A stretch of DNA of 64,000 bases from Erysipelotrichaceae bacterium (GCA_012523895.1 JAAYSZ010000025.1:20921-84920); one strand, 5' to 3'. Counted from the first letter of the stretch, positions 9,534-18,260 are shown. The notes: generated by a model from the letters alone, not told the origin. Numbers and translations: made by a program.

Positions 9534-9558
9534 AAAGCTGGATTTTAATTCCAGCTTT
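9534..9558. terminator. Bidirectional terminator between HerA-like gene and LacI regulator
   Basis: AAAGCTGGA (9534-9542) pairs with TCCAGCTTT (9550-9558). A-rich sequence on the left gives a run of T on the minus strand, making it strong for the regulator gene, whose stop codon overlaps it; on the plus strand the T tail is short. Confidence 0.8.
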
Positions 9559-10558
9559 ATATTTGCATACATGATTCTCTTATCACTAATTCACAAGGTA
9601 CAACTATATTTACAGGATGTACTCTTTTTTCTTGCAAATAAATTGATATTAAGCGAGCGCCAAATTCTCCCATCTTAGCACTTGGAACATTAACAGTAGT
9701 AAGAGGAGGGTTTGTAAATACTGTTCCTTGATCATTGTTATATCCTATAATTGATAAATCTTCAGGTATTTTTATTCCTGCTTCAGTTGCAGCCCTCATT
9801 GCACCTGATGCAATTAAATCATTTGCACAAAATAATGCAGTAGGCATTGGTTTTGTTTTTAATAGTTTTTGTAACATTGAATAACCTGATTCTATTGTAA
9901 ACTCATCTTCAATAATATAATTTTCATTAAGAATGTTATGTTTATTACAAAAATTTCTAAAAGTAATTATTCTTTTATCTTTGTAATATTCATTATCACT
10001 TGTATATTCTTTACCACCTAAATATCCAATTTTTCTATGTCCAAGATTCCATAAATATTCAAGAGCATCGTTAACAGCATTTTCAACATCCATAGTAACA
10101 GAAGAAACATAAATTTTAGGTAAAATCATATCTAAAAATACAATTCTATCTGAAATTTTTCTAAAATCTGCAATTTCTTCTTTTGAAAATTTACCTATAC
10201 AAATTATTGCATCTAGATTTTGTATTTTATTAAAGTAATTATTTTCGTTTCTAAAAATTCTAAATATTTGATAATTCATTTTTGAAAGGTAATTTTCAGC
10301 ACCTATTCTTATTGATAGATAAAAAGGGTCAGTTAGTTCTTTGTCAATTGTATACCATTGTACAATACCTACTTTAATGTTTTCATAAGCATTTTTTCTT
10401 TTAACATTCTTTTTAATGTAGCCAAGATTTCTTGCTTCATTAAAAACTTTGTTTCTAGTAGTTTCAGGTACTTGTAGCGTTGGATCATAATTTAAAATTC
10501 TAGAAACTGCTGATGTTGAAACTCCAGCTTTTTTAGCAATATCTTTTAATGTAACCAT
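9557..10558 (-). CDS. LacI/GalR-family transcriptional regulator, probable regulator of mgl
   Basis: 333 residues. An N-terminal LacI helix-turn-helix (VTLKDIAKKAGVSTSAVSRI) with hinge helix is followed by a periplasmic-binding-protein-like sensor domain (about 60-330) containing FCANDLIASGAMRA and GYNNDQGTVFTNPPLTTV. Such proteins bind a sugar and release or change binding to an operator. It is transcribed away from mglBAC across a 295-bp gap that holds a near-consensus LacI-family operator. Position next to galM, galK and mgl suggests a galactose regulator, but the ligand cannot be read from sequence. TAGGAG precedes the ATG. Confidence 0.88.
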   Translation of the reverse strand: MVTLKDIAKKAGVSTSAVSRILNYDPTLQVPETTRNKVFNEARNLGYIKKNVKRKNAYENIKVGIVQWYTIDKELTDPFYLSIRIGAENYLSKMNYQIFRIFRNENNYFNKIQNLDAIICIGKFSKEEIADFRKISDRIVFLDMILPKIYVSSVTMDVENAVNDALEYLWNLGHRKIGYLGGKEYTSDNEYYKDKRIITFRNFCNKHNILNENYIIEDEFTIESGYSMLQKLLKTKPMPTALFCANDLIASGAMRAATEAGIKIPEDLSIIGYNNDQGTVFTNPPLTTVNVPSAKMGEFGARLISIYLQEKRVHPVNIVVPCELVIRESCMQI

Positions 10559-10617
10559 AATTTTAACTCCTAAATACTTTATTTATTAATAATTTACCAT
10601 GCAGTAAACATTTAATC

Positions 10618-10748
10618 AATATTTAGTAAACAAAATTTATATAATTTGTATATATTTTAAGAAAAAACATATTATTTAAACACTAAACACCATTATTATA
10701 TTTTTGAAATATTAGTAAAAATAGAAAATATTCAAATATTTAGTAAAC
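10618..10748. repeat. Exact 14-bp direct repeat in the regulator-mgl intergenic region
   Basis: AATATTTAGTAAAC occurs at 10618-10631 and again at 10735-10748, 117 bp apart. A third AGTAAAC occurs at 10603-10609. The spacing is close to eleven helical turns, which would suit two bound regulator molecules, but no binding evidence exists. Confidence 0.55.
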
Positions 10749-10769
10749 TTACATATTTAATTTAATAAA

Positions 10770-10783
10770 TGTAACCGCTTGTA
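10770..10783. promoter_or_regulatory. LacI-family operator candidate upstream of mglB
   Basis: TGTAACCGCTTGTA matches the general LacI-family pattern TGWAANCGNTTNCA at all but one defined position, with the central CG intact. It abuts the -35 box of the mgl promoter. It could serve the adjacent LacI-type regulator or the CcpA encoded at 59084-60070. Confidence 0.6.
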
Positions 10784-10812
10784 TTGACAAAAATGTTAAT
10801 AAAATTTAACAT
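10784..10812 (+). promoter_or_regulatory. Promoter of mglBAC
   Basis: TTGACA at 10784-10789 and TAACAT at 10807-10812 are separated by exactly 17 bp. The predicted start is near 10819, giving a leader of about 35 bases before mglB. Confidence 0.75.
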
Positions 10813-10853
10813 AAATATGTGTTAGAAGATGTTAAGTAAATGGAGGAAATAAA

Positions 10854-11906
10854 ATGAAGAAATTCTTAGCTCTACTAGCTACATGTGCTATTATTCTTAG
10901 CCTTGTAGGATGCAACTCTGGTACTACAGATCAAGCTGAAGCACCAGCTACAGACGAAACAACAGAAGAAACTACAGGAGAAACAATTAAAGTTGGAGTT
11001 TCAATTTACAAATTTGATGATAACTTCATGACTCTATATCGTGAAGAAATCGATAGTTATTTCAAAACATTAGATGATGGAAATACATATGAAGTAACTA
11101 TTCAAGATGGAAAAAATGACCAAGCAGAACAAACAAATCAAATTGATGCATTTATCCAACAAGGATATGATGTTCTAATTATCAACCTTGTACAATCAAC
11201 TTCAGCAGCAACAGTTATCGACAAATGTGCTGATGCTGGAATCCCATGTATCTTTATTAATCGTGAACCTGAAGAAGCAGATATGAATCTATATGATGGA
11301 CAAGACTACGAAGGTAAATATACTTATGTAGGTGCTGATGCTAGACAATCTGGAAAATTCCAAGGTGAACTAATTGCTGATTTAGAAAATAAAGGTGATT
11401 TAAATGGTGATGGTGTTTTACAATATATTATGATTGTTGGAGACCCTGAAAACGTTGATGCTAAATATAGAACTGAATTCTCAATTTCACAATACTTAGA
11501 AGTATCTGGTAATGAAGTTGAAAAACTTGATGAACAACGTGGTGATTGGGATCAAGCAAAAGGTCAAGAAATTACAGCTAATGCTTTAGTTAAATTTGGA
11601 GATGCAATTGAAGTTGTATTTGCAAATAATGATGCAATGGCACTAGGTGCTTCTCAAGCAATTGCTGCTGCAGGAAGAACAGTTGGAGAAGATATCTACT
11701 TAGTAGGTGTTGATGCTTTAGAAGAAGCAAAACAACTTGTTAAAGATGGAGAAATGACTGGTACAGTATTAAATGACCATATCGGACAATCTCATACAGC
11801 AGTTGACGCAGCTGTTAAAGCAGTTAAAGGTGAAAAATTAGAAAAATACTACTGGGTTGACTATGTAAAAGTTACTAGTGACACTGTAGATGATTTCTTA
11901 AATTAA
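10854..11906 (+). CDS. mglB: Galactose/glucose ABC transporter substrate-binding lipoprotein
   Basis: 350 residues with a lipoprotein signal peptide and lipobox LVGC (Cys 20), then a Thr/Glu-rich linker and a type I periplasmic-binding fold. DLNGDGVLQYIMIVGDPENV closely resembles the calcium loop of the galactose-binding protein (D-x-N-x-D-G), and FANNDAMALGASQAI is the second sugar-site block. This supports MglB rather than ribose-binding RbsB. It is anchored on the outer membrane face and delivers sugar to MglC. GGAGG precedes the ATG. A strong hairpin separates it from mglA, probably to raise its level over the other subunits. Confidence 0.92.
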   Translation: MKKFLALLATCAIILSLVGCNSGTTDQAEAPATDETTEETTGETIKVGVSIYKFDDNFMTLYREEIDSYFKTLDDGNTYEVTIQDGKNDQAEQTNQIDAFIQQGYDVLIINLVQSTSAATVIDKCADAGIPCIFINREPEEADMNLYDGQDYEGKYTYVGADARQSGKFQGELIADLENKGDLNGDGVLQYIMIVGDPENVDAKYRTEFSISQYLEVSGNEVEKLDEQRGDWDQAKGQEITANALVKFGDAIEVVFANNDAMALGASQAIAAAGRTVGEDIYLVGVDALEEAKQLVKDGEMTGTVLNDHIGQSHTAVDAAVKAVKGEKLEKYYWVDYVKVTSDTVDDFLN

Positions 11907-11930
11907 TTTTTAAAAAAATTAAACTGTAAT

Positions 11931-11958
11931 AATCAAGTGTGCTTTTGCACACTTGATT
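11931..11958 (+). terminator. Strong hairpin between mglB and mglA, probable partial terminator
   Basis: AATCAAGTGTGC (11931-11942) pairs perfectly over 12 bp with GCACACTTGATT (11947-11958) around TTTT. Only a short T tail follows, so read-through into mglA is likely. It may also protect the mglB mRNA 3' end. Confidence 0.75.
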
Positions 11959-11985
11959 TTCTAAGAAATAGTACAGGAGGTTGTA

Positions 11986-13494
11986 ATGGAAGAATATATT
12001 TTACAAATGAAAAATATAAGTAAAAGCTTTCCTGGAGTTAAAGCACTTGATAGAGTTAATTTAAATATTAAACCTGGAACAGTACATGCTTTAATGGGTG
12101 AAAATGGTGCTGGTAAGTCTACATTAATGAAGTGTCTTTTCGGAATTTATAGAATGGATGAAGGAGAGATAATATTTAATGGAGAAAAGGTTGATATTAC
12201 AAATACTGCAGATGCTTTATCTAGGGGTATTGCCATGGTTCAACAAGAACAAACTCCTATTTTAGATAGAAGTATTGCTGAAAATATATTTTTAGGTAGA
12301 TTTCCTACAAAAAAATATGGACCATTAGAAGTTATTGATCATACAAAATTATATGCAGAAACTGATAGACTTCTTAAAGAAGTAAATATGGATTTTGATT
12401 CAAGAGTTAAATTAAGTTCATTATCTGTTTCTCAAATGCAATCTGTAGAAATTGCAAAAGCAGTATCAGCAGATGCAAAATTAGTAATTATGGATGAGCC
12501 TACTTCATCATTAACTGAAAATGAAGTTGAAGGGTTATTCGAAATAATAAATAAATTACGTGATAATGGTGTATCAATTATTTATATTTCTCATAAAATG
12601 GAAGAAATCCTTCAAATTTCTGATGAAGTTAGTATTATGCGTGATGGTGTCTATGTTGGAACATGGCCAGCAAAAGAGTTAACTACTGATTTAATAATAA
12701 AAAGAATGGTAGGTAGAGAATTAACTAATAGATTTCCACCAAGAAATAATGTTCCTGGTGAAGTAATATTTGAAGTTGAAAACTTTACTTCAATTGATCC
12801 TAAATCATTTAAAAATGTTTCATTTAATTTAAGAGAAGGTGAAATTTTAGGAATTGGTGGATTAGTAGGTGCTCAAAGAACAGAGCTTATGGAAGCTATC
12901 TTTGGTATAAGACATATTGTGACAGGTAAGGTTACTTATAAAGGTGAAGTTTTAAAAATAAAAAGACCAAGGGATGCTATAACTAAGGGTATTGCATTAT
13001 TAACAGAAGATAGAAGGGCAACAGGTATATTTGGAGTTTTATCTGTAGCTGATAATGTTGGTATTGCTTCTTTAGATAATTATTTAGATTATAACTTTGT
13101 TTTAAATAATAAAGCTTTAGAAAAAGTTGTTAATGAAAACATAGAAAAAATGAGTATTAAAACTCCTAGTTCTAAAACTCAGATTAAATCACTATCAGGT
13201 GGTAATCAACAAAAAGTTATCATTGGTAGATGGTTAGCTAATAATCCTGATGTATTAATACTAGATGAGCCTACAAGGGGAATTGACGTAGGTGCTAAGT
13301 ATGAAATTTATTCGATAATTGTAGACCTTGCTAAACAAGGTAAATCTATAATCATGATATCTAGTGAAATGCCTGAGTTAATAGGCATGAGTGATAGAAT
13401 AATGGTTATGTGTGAAGGAAAAGTTTCAGGATTTGTTGAAGGAGAAAATGCAACTCAAGAAAACATCATGAGTTTAGCAACTAAATTTATGTAA
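11986..13494 (+). CDS. mglA: Galactose/glucose ABC transporter ATP-binding protein
   Basis: 502 residues with two fused ATPase domains, typical of sugar importers of the MglA/RbsA/AraG type. Domain 1 has Walker A GENGAGKSTLMK (near 38-49) and Walker B LVIMDEPTSSL, but its signature is the degenerate LSVSQMQSVEIAKA. Domain 2 has the usual degenerate Walker A (GLVGAQRTELM), a canonical LSGGNQQKVIIGRW signature and LILDEPTRGID. The enzyme energises MglC on the inner membrane face. AGGAGG precedes the ATG and mglC follows after 13 bp. Confidence 0.94.
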   Translation: MEEYILQMKNISKSFPGVKALDRVNLNIKPGTVHALMGENGAGKSTLMKCLFGIYRMDEGEIIFNGEKVDITNTADALSRGIAMVQQEQTPILDRSIAENIFLGRFPTKKYGPLEVIDHTKLYAETDRLLKEVNMDFDSRVKLSSLSVSQMQSVEIAKAVSADAKLVIMDEPTSSLTENEVEGLFEIINKLRDNGVSIIYISHKMEEILQISDEVSIMRDGVYVGTWPAKELTTDLIIKRMVGRELTNRFPPRNNVPGEVIFEVENFTSIDPKSFKNVSFNLREGEILGIGGLVGAQRTELMEAIFGIRHIVTGKVTYKGEVLKIKRPRDAITKGIALLTEDRRATGIFGVLSVADNVGIASLDNYLDYNFVLNNKALEKVVNENIEKMSIKTPSSKTQIKSLSGGNQQKVIIGRWLANNPDVLILDEPTRGIDVGAKYEIYSIIVDLAKQGKSIIMISSEMPELIGMSDRIMVMCEGKVSGFVEGENATQENIMSLATKFM

Positions 13495-13507
13495 GGAGAT
13501 TAACTAT

Positions 13508-14503
13508 ATGGAAAGTAATAAAATAAAAGATTTTTTAGAAAATAATGCGATAATTATCTTGTTATTTGCCTTAGTGGTTTATGTTGGCTTAACACAAGAT
13601 GGTTTCTTAACAATGACTAACTTCTTTAACATTGCTAGTAATGTTTCACCAAGATTTTTAATCGCATTAGGAGTAAGTGGTTGTTTAATTACAAAAGGTA
13701 CTGACTTAAGTGCTGGAAGGTTAGTTGGTTTAGGTGGAGTTTTATCTTGTACACTTTTACAAAGAGTTGATTATGCGGATAAGTTTTTCCCTAATCTTCC
13801 AGAACTTCCAATAATTGTTGTATTTTTAGCGGTTATCTTATTAACTGGATTTTTCGGACTATTAAATGGGATTGTTATATCATATCTAAATGTTCCACCA
13901 TTTTTAACTACTTTAGGTATGCAAACTATTGTTTATGGTATTAACTTAGTTTATTCAGGAGCAACTCCTTTAGGAGGTTTAAGAAGAGATTATACTCAAA
14001 TAGCTTCCGCAGGTATAAATATAGGTTTACCTCAACCAATAAAGTATTTACTTATTATTGCAGTTGTTGTAGGTGTGTTTTTCTGGTTCTTATATAATAA
14101 AACAAGACATGGAAAATATATGTATGCAATTGGTGGAAATGAGCATGCTGCTGAAGTATCAGGTGTTAATACAGTTGCAGCAAAACTTAGAATTTATTCT
14201 TTAGCAGGAGTTATGTATGGTTTTGCGGGCTTCTTATTAGCTGCTAAATCAGGCGGTGCATCAGTTAACTTAGGATTAGGTTATGAATTAGAAGCTATAG
14301 CTGCTTGTACAATTGGTGGTGTATCTACAACAGGAGGAATTGGAACAGTTCCAGGAATACTACTTGGAGTACTTGTGTTTGAGTTATTAAAAACATGTAT
14401 GCAGTTTTTAAGAATAGATACTTCTTGGCAATACATTGTTCAAGGATTAGTAATTATAATTGCAGTAGCATTAGACATTAGAAAATATACAGCGAAAAAA
14501 TAG
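13508..14503 (+). CDS. mglC: Galactose/glucose ABC transporter permease
   Basis: 331-residue membrane protein of the branched/simple-sugar permease family, with about eight to ten hydrophobic segments. The conserved blocks GTDLSAGRLVGLGGVL (family signature near 60-75), NGIVISYLNVPPFLTTLGM and AIGGNEHAAEVSGVN are all present. It forms the channel, probably as a homodimer, served by MglA and MglB. AAGGAG ends the preceding gene and provides its ribosome site. It closes the mgl operon; a hairpin follows. Confidence 0.94.
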   Translation: MESNKIKDFLENNAIIILLFALVVYVGLTQDGFLTMTNFFNIASNVSPRFLIALGVSGCLITKGTDLSAGRLVGLGGVLSCTLLQRVDYADKFFPNLPELPIIVVFLAVILLTGFFGLLNGIVISYLNVPPFLTTLGMQTIVYGINLVYSGATPLGGLRRDYTQIASAGINIGLPQPIKYLLIIAVVVGVFFWFLYNKTRHGKYMYAIGGNEHAAEVSGVNTVAAKLRIYSLAGVMYGFAGFLLAAKSGGASVNLGLGYELEAIAACTIGGVSTTGGIGTVPGILLGVLVFELLKTCMQFLRIDTSWQYIVQGLVIIIAVALDIRKYTAKK

Positions 14504-14530
14504 GACTAGCATTATTTGCTAATCCTTTTT
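14502..14530. terminator. Hairpin between mglC and the convergent zinc-ribbon gene
   Basis: AGGACTAGCA (14502-14511) pairs with TGCTAATCCT (14517-14526) with one mismatch, followed by TTTTT on the plus strand. It includes the stop codons of both converging genes. Confidence 0.7.
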
Positions 14531-15045
14531 AATTCTCTTTTATATAATAAATAAATTTTAATCAATATAATAATTATAAATGCAATAATCAATATATAGA
14601 AAAACTTAGTGAATTCTTTACTTGTACCAAACATAAAGGAAACTAATAAAAACATAATAAACTGCCATTTCATTCTTTTAGAAATCAGTTTTTCTTCTTC
14701 AGTAAAAACTGTATTTTTCCAATTTGATTTTAATGGAGGATTATTGTATATCCAAATAGGAATAAATTTAAAAAACAATAATAATCCAATAAAAAAGATA
14801 AATATCAATATTGAAGAAATAATAATGTTGTGTACAAAATCAAATATTGAAAAAACAATAAATATTGCAAGGGCGTAAGATATACTATTGATTCCAAAAA
14901 AAATCATTAAATCAAGTTCACTGATGTATCTATTTTGTTTAGATTTACAATTAGTACATTGATATCTTCCTACAATATATTCATCAAAGTTTTTTTGGAT
15001 TAATTTATTTATTTCTTTTTTACAATGTATACAATTTACTTTCAT
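14512..15045 (-). CDS. Membrane protein with N-terminal zinc ribbon, function unknown
   Basis: 177 residues. The N-terminus carries two Cys pairs (CIHCKKE and CTNCKSKQN, about residues 5-8 and 31-34), forming a probable zinc ribbon. Four hydrophobic segments follow (about 47-70, 75-95, 125-145 and 150-170) and the protein ends in basic residues. I do not recognise a named family. It is a single gene convergent with mglC. A minus-strand TATAAT at 15058-15053 lies only 7 bases before the ATG and no ribosome site is visible, so it may be another leaderless gene. Confidence 0.7.
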   Translation of the reverse strand: MKVNCIHCKKEINKLIQKNFDEYIVGRYQCTNCKSKQNRYISELDLMIFFGINSISYALAIFIVFSIFDFVHNIIISSILIFIFFIGLLLFFKFIPIWIYNNPPLKSNWKNTVFTEEEKLISKRMKWQFIMFLLVSFMFGTSKEFTKFFYILIIAFIIIILIKIYLLYKRELKRISK

Positions 15046-15136
15046 AACATTTATTATAAATTAAATTAACTATTAAAGATATCATTGACTATAAAATTAA
15101 AAAAATATATTATTCTATTCAGGGAGGAAAGTAACA

Positions 15137-15517
15137 ATGAAAAAAATTATTAGTTTATTAATTGTTCTATTAGTAACTTTATCATTAGTAGGTTGTGGAG
15201 GTTCAGATAGTTCAAGTGGATCTAGTGAAGCAAAAGGTGCTGAAGGTAAATATACTGCAGGTACTGTAAGTCAAACTGTTGCAGCTCACAATGGTGATAT
15301 TACTGTTGATGTAACATTTTCAGATGATGCAATTACTGAAATAGTTGTTATTGCTTCAGAAGAAACTGAAGGATTAGGAGATACAGCTATGGAAGAAGTT
15401 GCTGCAGCAATTATCGAAGCTCAATCAACAGAAGTTGATACAGTTGCTGGAGCTACAGTAAGCAGTGAAGCTTTAATTGAAGCAGTTAATGCAGCAATCG
15501 CAGAAGCTACTAAATAA
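15137..15517 (+). CDS. FMN-binding domain lipoprotein
   Basis: 126 residues. A signal peptide ends in lipobox LVGC (Cys 20), followed by a Ser-rich linker and a single FMN-binding domain (about 38-124). The C-terminal DTVAGATVSSEAL contains the flavin attachment motif; Thr 107 would carry FMN bound covalently by an ApbE-type transferase. Such lipoproteins act as extracytoplasmic electron carriers or acceptors. No ApbE, Rnf or reductase gene is nearby, so its partner is unknown. GGGAGG precedes the ATG, and the gene has its own terminator. Confidence 0.85.
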   Translation: MKKIISLLIVLLVTLSLVGCGGSDSSSGSSEAKGAEGKYTAGTVSQTVAAHNGDITVDVTFSDDAITEIVVIASEETEGLGDTAMEEVAAAIIEAQSTEVDTVAGATVSSEALIEAVNAAIAEATK

Positions 15518-15538
15518 CGAAGAAATTCGTTATTTTTT
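15513..15538 (+). terminator. Terminator after the FMN-binding lipoprotein
   Basis: AATAACGAA (15513-15521) pairs with TTCGTTATT (15526-15534) around GAAA, followed by T residues. It overlaps the stop codon. Confidence 0.85.
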
Positions 15539-15591
15539 ATTGATTTAATGTAAAATTTACAATTTTATTGTAATTATTTTCAAATAAAATG

Positions 15592-15620
15592 TTGACATTG
15601 TTTCAAAATTACTTTATATT
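15592..15620 (+). promoter_or_regulatory. Promoter of the T-box amino-acid transporter operon
   Basis: TTGACA (15592-15597) and TATATT (15615-15620) are 17 bp apart. Transcription should begin near 15627, at the 5' edge of the T-box leader. Confidence 0.8.
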
Positions 15621-15626
15621 GTTTAT

Positions 15627-15856
15627 AAATTCTTAGACCAAAAGAGTAGATTATTAAAACCATTAGCGAGGGTGGGATGGTGTAAGCCACTTGGTAAATT
15701 AATAATTGAACCGCATTTGCGAGAAGTTTAGCTGAAATATAGTAGGTTAAAACGTAAATCGGCGTTAACGATTGAGGGGTTATATTTATATATAACAATT
15801 AGAGTGGTACCGCGCATAGTCGTCTCTTCGTTATTGGAAGGACGATTTTTTGTTTA
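15627..15856 (+). ncRNA. T-box riboswitch, probable arginine specifier (CGC)
   Basis: The leader has the AGTA loop-E strand (15645-15648), Stem I apical elements AGCGA and GGGATGGTG (15665-15682), the T-box AGAGTGGTACCGCG (15801-15814) and a terminator (TCGTCT paired with GGACGA, then TTTTTT) ending near 15855. ATTATTA (15650-15656) pairs with TAATAAT (15700-15706). After this come T, GAA, C, then CGC (15712-15714) and A. Placed on the known glyQS layout this reads CGC, an arginine codon, followed by the usual purine. Reading one base earlier gives CCG (proline) followed by C, which fits less well. Confidence 0.88.
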
Positions 15857-15899
15857 AAGGTACAGTGATTTATTTGAAAAATAAATTGGAGGAAAGAAA

Positions 15900-16796
15900 A
15901 TGAAAAAAATCTTAAAATTATCAATTGCATTATTACTTGGACTTACAATTGTAGGATGTTCATCAAATGATGCACCAGTTGAAGAAGTTGAAGAAACAAC
16001 TGAAACAACTGAAACAACAGAAGCTGCTGAAGGTAGCGATGTACTAAATAAAATATTAGACAGTGGTGTTTTAGTAGTTGCTACATCACCTGACTATCCA
16101 CCAATGGAGTTTCTTGATGAAAATAGTCAACCAGTGGGATCAGATATGATGCTTGCACAACATATTGCTGATGTATTAGGTGTTGAACTAAAAATTGAAA
16201 CAATGGAATTTGCTGGAACACTTACAGCTGTAGATACAGGTAAAGTAGATCTTGCAATTTCTGGATTTGGATGGAAAGAAGATAGAGCAGAAAACTATGA
16301 ATTATCAATAGGTTATAACAATGAAGAAGGTGCTGAATCATCTTGTCATACTGTCTTACTTAAAAAAGAAGATGTAGAAAAATATCCAACTCCTGAATCA
16401 ATGGATGGATTAACAATTGCTGCTCAAGCTGCATCTTTACAAGAAATGTATGCAAAAGACCAAATTCCTAATGTACAACTTGAAATCGTACAACAAATTG
16501 ATCAAGGTGTAATTGCACTTCAAACAGGAAAAGTACAAGGTATCTCATTATCATGTGATATTGCAAAAGGATATGCAAATACACTAGAAGACACTGGAAT
16601 TGCATTATTTGAATTTGACTTATCAATGTATGAAGATTATGCAGGAAATGTAATTGCAGCTAAAAAAGGTGAAACTGCATTAATTGAAAAAGTTAATGAA
16701 ATCCTAACTGATGTTAATGAAACTGGAAAGTTTGTAGAATGGGATAAAGCTGCAAAAGCTAAAGCAAGAGAACTTGGAATAGATTTTGAAGAATAA
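15900..16796 (+). CDS. Amino-acid ABC transporter substrate-binding lipoprotein, probably arginine
   Basis: 298 residues. A signal peptide with lipobox IVGC and a Glu/Thr-rich linker lead into a family 3 solute-binding fold. Typical blocks are GVLVVATSPDYPPMEF, VGSDMMLAQHIADVLGVEL and DLAISGFGWKEDRAENYELS (the usual position for ligand-binding residues). It captures a polar amino acid at the cell surface. The T-box immediately upstream has an apparent CGC specifier, which suggests arginine; the protein sequence alone cannot fix the substrate. GGAGG precedes the ATG and the permease gene follows after 17 bp. Confidence 0.88.
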   Translation: MKKILKLSIALLLGLTIVGCSSNDAPVEEVEETTETTETTEAAEGSDVLNKILDSGVLVVATSPDYPPMEFLDENSQPVGSDMMLAQHIADVLGVELKIETMEFAGTLTAVDTGKVDLAISGFGWKEDRAENYELSIGYNNEEGAESSCHTVLLKKEDVEKYPTPESMDGLTIAAQAASLQEMYAKDQIPNVQLEIVQQIDQGVIALQTGKVQGISLSCDIAKGYANTLEDTGIALFEFDLSMYEDYAGNVIAAKKGETALIEKVNEILTDVNETGKFVEWDKAAKAKARELGIDFEE

Positions 16797-16813
16797 AAAA
16801 AGGAGTATAAACT

Positions 16814-17482
16814 ATGGGTGGACCAAGCATATTAGAAGTACTAATTACATATTATCCGTTATTTCTTAGAGGACTTTGGTCTACTCTAAAATTAGCGTTT
16901 ATATCGGTATTATTAGGTACTTTATTAGGAGCATTAATCTCAATGCTCACACTATCAAAAAACAAAATTATCAATGCTATTGGAAATATATATATAACTA
17001 TATTTAGAGGAACTCCGATATTAGTTCAACTTTATATTTTCTACTATTTTATGCCAATGGTTATTCCAATATTAAATTCTTTACCTAAAGTAGTTACAAT
17101 TGTAATGGCACTTGTCATTAATAGTAGCTCATATGTTAGTGAAATTATAAGAGGAGGAATATTAGCAGTAGATAAAGGTCAAACAGAAGCAGCTAGATCA
17201 TTAGGTATGACTAGTAAAAACTGTATGATGAAAATTGTATTACCTCAAGCAATAAAATCAATAATTCCTTCTCTAGGTAATGAATACATTATGATGATAA
17301 AAGAAACTTCTTTGGCATCAACGCTAGCTTATAATGAATTAATGTTTGTAAAAACAATCTTAAGTAATAAGTTTCTTATATGGCAACCATTATTCATAAT
17401 ATCAGGAATTTATTTAATGGTAACTCTAGTATTAACTTATGGAGTAAGTTTATTAGAAAAGAGGTTGAGTGTAAGTGACTAA
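16814..17482 (+). CDS. Amino-acid ABC transporter permease
   Basis: 222-residue permease of the HisM/GlnP family with about five membrane segments. The binding-protein-dependent transport signature [20 protein letters not shown] (about 117-136) contacts the ATPase, and the N-terminal [17 protein letters not shown] block is typical. It forms the channel with itself, since only one permease gene is present. AAGGAG precedes ATG 16814. Its end overlaps the ATPase gene by 8 bases, showing translational coupling. Confidence 0.93.
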   Translation: MGGPSILEVLITYYPLFLRGLWSTLKLAFISVLLGTLLGALISMLTLSKNKIINAIGNIYITIFRGTPILVQLYIFYYFMPMVIPILNSLPKVVTIVMALVINSSSYVSEIIRGGILAVDKGQTEAARSLGMTSKNCMMKIVLPQAIKSIIPSLGNEYIMMIKETSLASTLAYNELMFVKTILSNKFLIWQPLFIISGIYLMVTLVLTYGVSLLEKRLSVSD

Positions 17483-18218
17483 TAAGGATGTTTTAATAAA
17501 AGTAGTAGATTTACATAAAGGCTTTGGTGATTTGAAAGTATTAAGAAATATAAATCAAGAAATTCATCAAGGAGAAGTTGTAAGTATAGTTGGACCAAGT
17601 GGTTCAGGGAAATCTACATTTCTTAGATGTTTGAATTTAATGGAAATACCTGATTCTGGACAAGTTATATTTGAAGGTGTAGATATTACAGATCCAAGTG
17701 TAAACATTGATTTGCATAGAAGAAAAATAGGTATGGTGTTTCAGCATTTTAATGTATTTCCACATTTAACAGTAATGGAAAATATAACTATTACACCAAT
17801 ATTGGAATTAAAAACACCAAAGAAACAAGCTGAAGAAGAAGCAATGAAATTACTTAAAAGTGTTGGACTTGAAGAAAAAGCAAACGAGTATCCAAGAAAG
17901 CTATCAGGTGGTCAAAAACAAAGGCTTGCAATAGTTAGGGCACTTGCGATGAATCCTGATGTAATGTTATTTGATGAACCTACTAGTGCACTTGATCCAG
18001 AGATGGTAAAAGATGTGTTAGATGTTATTAAAGCCCTTGTTGATGGAGGAATGACATGTGTAATTGTTACTCATGAAATGGGGTTTGCTAAACAAGTATC
18101 TGATAGAGTCTTATTTATGGATGATGGGGTTATCGCTGAAGAAGGAACTCCAAAACAAATATTTGAAAATCCACAAAATCCAAGAACAATAGCATTTTTA
18201 AGTAAAGTACTTTATTAA
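17475..18218 (+). CDS. Amino-acid ABC transporter ATP-binding protein
   Basis: 247 residues, typical GlnQ/HisP-type ATPase. Walker [13 protein letters not shown] (about 39-50), Q-loop [12 protein letters not shown], signature [15 protein letters not shown], Walker [14 protein letters not shown] and the H-loop VTHEM are all intact. It drives uptake through the preceding permease. The gene is the last in the T-box operon; a terminator follows within 10 bases. Its start at 17475 lies inside the permease gene behind GAGGTTGAG. Confidence 0.95.
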   Translation: MTNKDVLIKVVDLHKGFGDLKVLRNINQEIHQGEVVSIVGPSGSGKSTFLRCLNLMEIPDSGQVIFEGVDITDPSVNIDLHRRKIGMVFQHFNVFPHLTVMENITITPILELKTPKKQAEEEAMKLLKSVGLEEKANEYPRKLSGGQKQRLAIVRALAMNPDVMLFDEPTSALDPEMVKDVLDVIKALVDGGMTCVIVTHEMGFAKQVSDRVLFMDDGVIAEEGTPKQIFENPQNPRTIAFLSKVLY

Positions 18219-18227
18219 AATGAAAAT

Positions 18228-18260
18228 ACAGGGATGCACATGTATTCCTGTTTTTTTTTG
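18228..18260 (+). terminator. Terminator of the amino-acid transporter operon
   Basis: ACAGGGAT (18228-18235) pairs with ATTCCTGT (18244-18251), one G-T pair, followed by nine T residues. Confidence 0.85.
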
